Assembly (NCBI GenBank): GCA_023518375.1
Contig: CP068450.1
Span: 1,240,001-1,304,000, forward strand
Length of the DNA: 64,000 nucleotides
Reading direction: 5' to 3'
Origin: Candidatus Hepatincola sp. Av
GTDB lineage: Bacteria > Pseudomonadota > Alphaproteobacteria > WRAU01 > Hepatincolaceae
The notes below the pieces were generated by a model, which was given only the letters and a program-made list of their open reading frames with translations, was not told where the DNA came from and did not search any database. Of this stretch, positions 58,863-64,000 are shown one piece after another; the first letter of the stretch is position 1; each line of letters opens with the position of its first letter. A program made the position numbers and the translations under genes.

Positions 58863-59990
58863 TTAAAAAAATATAGACCTTGTAAGCCTCTTTAAAGATG
58901 GTGGATGTGCAATTTTATAAATTAGTAAAGCGGCTATTAATAATACAACTATTATAAATACTGTAGTGCCCAATATACTAATATTAATTAAAATAACACT
59001 AAATATCTTTAATAAGGTACAAAATATTAAAGAATTAACAATATGCTTAAAATTATTAGTTCTTTTATATTGGGTTAATGTAAAAAAGAATGCGGTAATA
59101 ACAGCAAATAAAAATGGTAATAACAAAGCCATAATTCCCTTTAATAATTCTTTATGAAAATCTTTAGCTAGTTCTTGGTAGGACTTAATATTATTTTGTA
59201 AACTCTTCATAATAGGTAAAGTCTTATAGCGAATTAACTGAAACAGAGTAGCACTTTTGTTAGAAATTAAAGGTGGGCCATGTTCTTTTTGGGTAGTATC
59301 TAAAGAAAAAATATATTTATCTAATTTTAAAAAGGTAGTTCCTTGAATAGAATCATTTTTAATAATATTAACTTTTTCTAATAAAAGGACTACTTCGTTA
59401 TTTTTAATATTCACATAACCATTTTCAGCATATACAATGGAATCATTATTTTTAGGATCACGTTTAGAAATAATAATAGTTTGCAGGTTATTTGCAGTAA
59501 TTTTTCTTACATAAAAAGCTATGGAATCATTAATATTTACAAACTTACCTGGTTCAATTAACTTGAGGTTATAACTAGAACTAATGGCCCCTCTTAAATT
59601 TAAGTAAGAAATAAAGGCCTTAGGTACCACATACAAAGCAAAAAAACCGCAAACTATAGAAACCACAACAGCAATAAAAATTGGGGGAGTAGCAATTTGT
59701 AATAGATTTTTTCCAGAACCTTGAATAATAGTAATTTCTTGGCTAGCAATTAAATTATTCCAAGTAAAAATAGCACTAATTAGTAAAGTAAATGGTAGAA
59801 CCTCAACCCATACTTTAGGAGTAGTAACAATTATAAATTTTAATAAAATAACAAAAGAAAAGCCCCTATTAATTACTAGATCTAATAATTTAAAGGATTG
59901 TAACAACATTAATAATAAGGTAGTAACAATTAATACGATTAGAAAAGAAATAAAAATTTTTTTGCCAATATATAAAGAAATTTTATCCAT
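58863..59990 (-). CDS. Lipopolysaccharide export permease, LptF/LptG family
   Basis: 375 residues. Three membrane segments near the N-terminus (about 10-35, 50-75, 95-125), a periplasmic beta-jellyroll domain (about 130-250), then three more helices at the C-terminus, the YjgP/YjgQ layout. Segments such as 'VWVEVLPFTLLISAIFTWNN' and 'ASQEITIIQGSG' match the family. LptF and LptG, with LptB, extract lipopolysaccharide from the inner membrane. I cannot firmly separate LptF from LptG. It lies 29 nt downstream of nadK on the same strand. Confidence 0.85.
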   Translation of the reverse strand: MDKISLYIGKKIFISFLIVLIVTTLLLMLLQSFKLLDLVINRGFSFVILLKFIIVTTPKVWVEVLPFTLLISAIFTWNNLIASQEITIIQGSGKNLLQIATPPIFIAVVVSIVCGFFALYVVPKAFISYLNLRGAISSSYNLKLIEPGKFVNINDSIAFYVRKITANNLQTIIISKRDPKNNDSIVYAENGYVNIKNNEVVLLLEKVNIIKNDSIQGTTFLKLDKYIFSLDTTQKEHGPPLISNKSATLFQLIRYKTLPIMKSLQNNIKSYQELAKDFHKELLKGIMALLLPFLFAVITAFFFTLTQYKRTNNFKHIVNSLIFCTLLKIFSVILINISILGTTVFIIVVLLIAALLIYKIAHPPSLKRLTRSIFF

Positions 59991-60019
59991 ACAATGAATT
60001 AGTTATATAACTTCCTTTG

Positions 60020-60781
60020 TTACCTATTAATAAACTGAGTTTGAAATATTTTTTTTTCTAAATCATCATTTTTATTGAATAGTAGTTTTGCATGGTTAGT
60101 ACTAGATAGTTTTACTTCTACCGATTTAACATTTTTGATACTTTGGAAATCAAATTGTACTTTAATAGATCTATCATGAAACAAACTATTAATTTTTATA
60201 TGGTGATTTTCTTTAATAATAGCTCCTTGCCAAGCTAATGGTTTAAAAGGATTAATAGGTGTTATGGCTAGTAATTTAGAATCTAAACAAAGAATAGGAC
60301 CTCGGCAAGAACGATTATAAGCTGTGCTACCTAAAGGTGTAGCTACTAATAAACCATCACCCATTAGATTTGCTAAAGTGGTTGTTCCATCAATTTGTAG
60401 CTCTAATTTAGCGGAAGTTTCCGCATCTCTTAAAACCACAACTTCATTAAAAGCAAGTTCAGTAATTTTTTTATTGTCTAACGTTTCAACTGTTATGTTT
60501 AAAGGTTTTACAGTATGTTGATAAGCCTCATGCAATAATTTTAATAGGTCATCTTGAAGATTATATTCGTTTAATAAAAAACCAACTGTACCACAGTTTA
60601 TTCCATAAATAGGTTTGTTAAGATGATGGTAATTATGTAAAGTATGAAGCATAAAGCCATCACCTCCAAGGCAAATTAACACATCTGCTTTTTCAGGTGG
60701 CACTGTTTTATAAGTTTTATATAATTGTTTAGCTATATCACTATGGATATGTCTTTCTGAGGTAATACATGAAATTTTCAT
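60020..60781 (-). CDS. nadK: NAD kinase
   Basis: 253 residues from the ATG at 60781, chosen because the protein then begins KISCITSERHIHSDIAKQL like other family members; an in-frame ATG at 60868 would add 29 hydrophobic residues not seen in the family. Motifs: LICLGGDGFMLHTLH (the alphaproteobacterial GGDGFML form of GGDGT), NCGTVGFLLN and MGDGLLVATPLGSTAYN. It phosphorylates NAD to NADP. Divergent from chpT; lptF/G follows on the same strand. Confidence 0.93.
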   Translation of the reverse strand: MKISCITSERHIHSDIAKQLYKTYKTVPPEKADVLICLGGDGFMLHTLHNYHHLNKPIYGINCGTVGFLLNEYNLQDDLLKLLHEAYQHTVKPLNITVETLDNKKITELAFNEVVVLRDAETSAKLELQIDGTTTLANLMGDGLLVATPLGSTAYNRSCRGPILCLDSKLLAITPINPFKPLAWQGAIIKENHHIKINSLFHDRSIKVQFDFQSIKNVKSVEVKLSSTNHAKLLFNKNDDLEKKIFQTQFINR

Positions 60782-60890
60782 TTGGAGAACTATAAGTAAT
60801 AAATAATCTTTAACCTTGTATTTTTTGCACAATTGCACTATAACAATATTATTATAAACATATTTCATAGTAAGTAAAAGTTATATAAAT

Positions 60891-61562
60891 ATGAAAGTTG
60901 ATTTTTCTTTACTGCAACTCCTAAGTTCTAGGCTTGCTCACGATCTTGTTGGCCCTGTAGGCAGTTTAGGTTTTGCTATTGATATCATCAAGGAAGAAGC
61001 TAATTTAGATAACCAAGAAGCGATTTCCTTAGCTAGTACATCTGCACAAAATTTAGTTAATCGTTTAAGTTTTTTTAGAATGGCACTTGGCTTTGCAAAA
61101 TTAGGGCAAGGAGAAAGAGGTTTTTTAGAAGCAAAAGAGTTATTGTTAAATCTTTTTAAAGAAAAGAATATTAAAGTAACTTGGGAAGGGGATTCTGAAA
61201 AACTATTACTATTAGCTGCTGATAACGATAACATTAAACTTATCATTAATACCTTTTTAATTATTTACTATGCGACATCTAAGTCTGCTAAAGTTACAGT
61301 TTTTGTAAAAGAAGTAAAAGATAAAGTTGGAGTAGCTCTTTTAGCTGATGGTACTAATTTAAGGTTAAGTTCCGATAATTTACAATCCTTAAGAATGGAA
61401 GTAGAAGAAAAAGATTTAACAGCAAGAAATATTCATAGCTACTTTACAGCTTTGTTAGCAAAAAAAGTAAATGCTAATTTAGAAATTAGTAATGATACTA
61501 CAGAGAATATCCAAATTGCTTACTTACTAAACAAAATTAGGTTTAACAATAACCTGCTATAG
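60891..61562 (+). CDS. chpT: ChpT-type histidine phosphotransferase
   Basis: 223 residues. The H-box SRLAHDLVGPVGSLGFAIDI puts the phosphorylated His at residue 17, as in ChpT, followed by a degenerate histidine-kinase-like ATP domain (about 95-220) without clear N and G boxes. ChpT passes phosphate from the hybrid kinase CckA to CtrA and CpdR in alphaproteobacteria. It stands tail to tail with ctrA, their stop codons directly adjacent. That neighbour makes the assignment strong. Confidence 0.85.
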   Translation: MKVDFSLLQLLSSRLAHDLVGPVGSLGFAIDIIKEEANLDNQEAISLASTSAQNLVNRLSFFRMALGFAKLGQGERGFLEAKELLLNLFKEKNIKVTWEGDSEKLLLLAADNDNIKLIINTFLIIYYATSKSAKVTVFVKEVKDKVGVALLADGTNLRLSSDNLQSLRMEVEEKDLTARNIHSYFTALLAKKVNANLEISNDTTENIQIAYLLNKIRFNNNLL

Positions 61563-62249
61563 TTATGGTAAATGTTTTTCACTAGGTTGAATAATATAAC
61601 CTTGCCCCCACATCGTACCAATATAATTAATGTTAGAAACTTTTTGTAATTTCTTTCTTAATTTACAAATAAAAACATCAATAATTTTTGGTTCAGGTTC
61701 ATCAATACCACCATATAGGCGATCTAATAACTGCTCTTTAGAAACAGGTTTACCTTGCCGTCGTGCCAAAATTTCTAAAATACTATATTCTTTATTAGTT
61801 AACGAAACTGTAGTATTAGAAACATTAACTTGTTTAGTGCCAAGATCAATTTCTAAATCACCAACCTTAATTAAGTCTTTAGATAAACCATTAGAACGTC
61901 TTACTAAAGCATTGATTCTTGCTACTAGTTCATTTTTATTAAAAGGCTTAGTTAGGTAGTCATCAGCACCAACATTTAAGCCTTCAATTTTATGCTCATA
62001 GTCGTTTAAACCTGAAAGGATTAAAACAGGAGTATTCATATTGTTAGAACGAATTTTCTTTAGCAACTCTAAACCATTCATATCGGGTAATAATACATCT
62101 AATAGTAGTAAATCATACTCATAAACGCCAAGCATTTCTAAAGCATCATTGGCATTAATACTATGATCATACTGTATTTTTAACTGATTAAAAGTTAAAG
62201 AAATAGTTTTTGCTAATTGTACATCATCTTCAATTATTAAAACTTTCAT
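61563..62249 (-). CDS. ctrA: Cell-cycle response regulator CtrA
   Basis: 228 residues. Receiver domain (1-120) with the acidic pair E7-D8-D9, phosphoacceptor Asp51 (LLLLDVLLPDMNG), and Lys in DDYLTKPF. The OmpR-type winged helix (about 125-220) has 'YGGIDEPEPKIIDVFICKLRKKL' and 'WGQGYII', almost diagnostic for CtrA. CtrA is the master regulator of cell cycle, division and surface genes in alphaproteobacteria. No paired TTAA-N7-TTAA CtrA box was seen in its own upstream 268 nt. Confidence 0.96.
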   Translation of the reverse strand: MKVLIIEDDVQLAKTISLTFNQLKIQYDHSINANDALEMLGVYEYDLLLLDVLLPDMNGLELLKKIRSNNMNTPVLILSGLNDYEHKIEGLNVGADDYLTKPFNKNELVARINALVRRSNGLSKDLIKVGDLEIDLGTKQVNVSNTTVSLTNKEYSILEILARRQGKPVSKEQLLDRLYGGIDEPEPKIIDVFICKLRKKLQKVSNINYIGTMWGQGYIIQPSEKHLP

Positions 62250-62449
62250 ATTTTTATTTTATCCTAAATAAAACCTTGAAAACATAAGAGCCATATTACA
62301 CTATAAACTAGTATTTGATGTAGCTATATGCTAACCTAAATAATAAATTATACTATATATAAAATATATTAACAATATTTATAATTTATATAAGGCTAAC
62401 TCCTTGCAATCCTTAGGAAAAACAAGGGTTTCTGTTGTATAGATTTTAG

Positions 62450-62478
62450 TTGCATCTTTACTTGTTTTGTTGTAAATT
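62450..62478 (+). promoter_or_regulatory. Probable speD promoter
   Basis: TTGCAT (62450-62455), 17-nt spacer, TAAATT (62473-62478), about 40 nt before the speD start. Just upstream a nested hairpin CCTTG/CAAGG (62402-62427) occurs; its role is unknown. Confidence 0.45.
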
Positions 62479-62517
62479 GTAATTAGTTTTTAACCTTAAA
62501 TTGTGGGGTATAAAGTT

Positions 62518-62931
62518 ATGGATAATCTTTTGTTAGATACTGAGGAAGGTGATGCCAAAGAGGTATTACAGTATGCAAGTAAAGACGGTGTCTTATTTGC
62601 AGGAACACATTTATTAATAGATTTATGGGAAGCTACTAATTTAAATTCCCCCAAAGATATTGATAAAGTATTACGTGATTGTGCAATTGTTGCTGGAGCT
62701 ACAATTTTACATTCACATATGCACCATTTTAATCCTCAGGGAGTGTCAGGCGTAGTGGTGTTAGCAGAATCTCATATATCCATACATACTTGGCCAGAAC
62801 GAGGGTACGCTGCTTTAGATATTTTTGTATGTGGTGATTGTAATCCTTACTTAGCAATCCCTATTTTAAAGGATTACTTTAAGCCTAAAAATATCCAATT
62901 ATCTGAAAATAGGAGAGGGGTTAAAGCATAA
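62518..62931 (+). CDS. speD: S-adenosylmethionine decarboxylase proenzyme (class 1B)
   Basis: 137 residues from the ATG at 62518, preceded by GGGG; an in-frame GTG at 62503 has no ribosome-binding site. The pyruvoyl-forming Ser lies in ESHISIHTWPERGYAALDIF, and the CGDCNP segment carries the usual catalytic Cys. The short form self-cleaves and decarboxylates S-adenosylmethionine to supply the aminopropyl donor. speE follows 99 nt later on the same strand. Confidence 0.95.
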   Translation: MDNLLLDTEEGDAKEVLQYASKDGVLFAGTHLLIDLWEATNLNSPKDIDKVLRDCAIVAGATILHSHMHHFNPQGVSGVVVLAESHISIHTWPERGYAALDIFVCGDCNPYLAIPILKDYFKPKNIQLSENRRGVKA

Positions 62932-63030
62932 TATAATATATATTATTCCCCTAGCTTATTATTTTTCCTAAGATATCAAAATATAAAAGAATATAATTAA
63001 ATACTACTATTAGTAAGAGGCTATTTTTGT

Positions 63031-63897
63031 ATGAAGTACTGGTTTGAAGAAAAATTATATGAGAATGACTCTAAAATTGGTTACAAACAATCTTTACAAA
63101 ATGTTAACACATTGGTTGAAACAACTAGTAATTTCCAAAAAATTACAATTTTTGAGAACCCCAAATTTGGTAAGGTATTAGCCCTAGATGATGTAATACA
63201 AACAACAGAAGCTGATGAATTTTTTTACCATGAAATGTTTGTTCATGTACCACTTTTTGCTCATGGTAAGGTGAAAAAGGTTTTAATTATTGGTGGTGGT
63301 GATGGTGGTATTTTACGGGAAGTAATGAGGCATGAATCTGTAAAAAAAGCTATTATGATAGAAATAGATGGCTTAGTTGTTGATTTATGTAAAAAAGAAA
63401 TGCCTTCCTTAAACAACGGAGCTTTTCTTAACAAAAAGGCTGATGTGAAAATAGATGACGGTATTAATTTTATAAAAACTACTAATGAAAAGTTTGATGT
63501 AATTTTAGTAGATTCAACAGATCCTATCAATGTTGGGGAAGTTTTGTTTACTGATGATTTTTACTTCCATGCTAAACGTTGTTTAAATTCAGGGGGGATT
63601 TTTGCTTCCCAAAGTGGCGTTCCTTTTTTACAAGAACAAGAATTAAAAGGAATTCATAGAAAATTATATAAAAATTTTCACACTGTAAACTTTTTTATGG
63701 TACCTGTACCAACTTATATTGGTGGAGTTATGTGTTTAAGTTTTGCTACAGATGATGATTCGTTAACTAATGTTGAAGAAAATTTAATTACACAAAGAAT
63801 CAAGTTAAGTAAAATTAGTAATTTAAAATACTATAACTCTAAGGTGCATTTAGCAGCTTTTGCTTTACCTGAATTTATAAAAAAAATAGTTGCTTAA
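63031..63897 (+). CDS. speE: Spermidine synthase
   Basis: 288 residues, full length. An N-terminal strand domain (WFEEKLYENDSKIGYKQSLQ) is followed by the Rossmann-like fold with VLIIGGGDGGILREVMRHES, the acidic MIEIDGLVVDLCK, and VDSTDPINVGEVLFTDDFY with the catalytic Asp. It transfers an aminopropyl group from decarboxylated S-adenosylmethionine to putrescine. Together with speD it forms the final spermidine pathway; no putrescine-forming gene is in the window. Confidence 0.97.
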   Translation: MKYWFEEKLYENDSKIGYKQSLQNVNTLVETTSNFQKITIFENPKFGKVLALDDVIQTTEADEFFYHEMFVHVPLFAHGKVKKVLIIGGGDGGILREVMRHESVKKAIMIEIDGLVVDLCKKEMPSLNNGAFLNKKADVKIDDGINFIKTTNEKFDVILVDSTDPINVGEVLFTDDFYFHAKRCLNSGGIFASQSGVPFLQEQELKGIHRKLYKNFHTVNFFMVPVPTYIGGVMCLSFATDDDSLTNVEENLITQRIKLSKISNLKYYNSKVHLAAFALPEFIKKIVA

Positions 63898-63957
63898 TTT
63901 TTATATTATAGTTGTAATGTTATAATGTATTTAGGCATCATAGGGCTAGCAAAATAA

Positions 63958-64000
63958 ATGAAACCAGCGACTAAAAAACTTTTATATACTTATTTAGATT
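63958..64000 (+). CDS. Start of a gene cut by the window edge
   Basis: ATG at 63958 opens MKPATKKLLYTYLD and runs off the end. A TATAAT hexamer (63921-63926) lies upstream. The opening recalls YbaK-type editing proteins, but 14 residues are too few to assign a family. Confidence 0.4.
   Translation, partial: MKPATKKLLYTYLD

Noticed and set aside
60782-60868. Upstream ATG for NAD kinase
   Set aside because: It would add a hydrophobic leader not seen in this cytosolic enzyme family; the ATG at 60781 matches the normal N-terminus.

Overview
The window reads as one chromosome segment of an AT-rich, Gram-negative alphaproteobacterium, probably host-associated with a reduced genome. Reasons: a CtrA response regulator next to a ChpT-type histidine phosphotransferase, an NAD kinase with the alphaproteobacterial GGDGFML form, an uninterrupted rplK-to-rplQ super-cluster, and outer-membrane proteins plus an LptF/G permease. 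Third codon positions are mostly A or T, except in the two tuf genes. No species can be named from sequence alone; a Rickettsiales, Holosporales or Hepatincola-like affiliation is inference.

Layout. 1-13 kb: a three-gene unit with a 3528-residue repeat protein that looks like a type I secretion substrate/adhesin, a secreted Asn/Ser/Thr-rich protein and a porin-like barrel. 13-20 kb: a small membrane protein, tRNA-Thr behind a promoter-terminator pair, an Nramp metal transporter, a phage-like switch (S24 repressor, overlapping divergent promoters, Mor-like and degenerate GH108-like proteins), a DeoR-type regulator, an asparaginase-like gene whose signal peptide lies out of frame, and rlmB. 20-51 kb: the gene-expression super-cluster tRNA-Tyr, tRNA-Gly, tuf, tRNA-Trp, secE, nusG, rplKAJL, rpoBC, rpsLG, fusA, a second tuf, then the S10, spc and alpha operons ending at rplQ. 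rpmJ is not seen in it. 51-56 kb: an HtrA protease coupled to an outer-membrane protein, RluC-type synthase, YciB and LipB. 56-64 kb: tRNA-Leu, a gene-free gap of about 0.9 kb, MgtE, LptF/G, NAD kinase, ChpT, CtrA, SpeD and SpeE, and the start of one further gene.

How the genes work together. The central 30 kb makes the core transcription and translation machinery, with promoter-like sequences before rplK, rpsL and rpsM and leader structures before rplK and rplJ that fit feedback control by L1 and L10. ChpT and CtrA are the lower half of the alphaproteobacterial cell-cycle phosphorelay. SpeD and SpeE form the last steps of spermidine synthesis. LptF/G, HtrA, the porins and the giant protein concern the envelope and surface.

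Most interesting: (1) both tuf genes are written almost wholly in purine-ending codons until their last seven or so codons, are apparently identical over 1214 bp, and their copied 3' edge reaches into the rpsJ ribosome-binding site; (2) a compact genetic switch with back-to-back promoters beside a muramidase-like protein lacking its catalytic Glu; (3) the giant surface protein and its two operon partners; (4) an asparaginase-like protein with a lost catalytic motif and a detached signal peptide; (5) a strong promoter followed at once by a perfect terminator hairpin ahead of tRNA-Thr.
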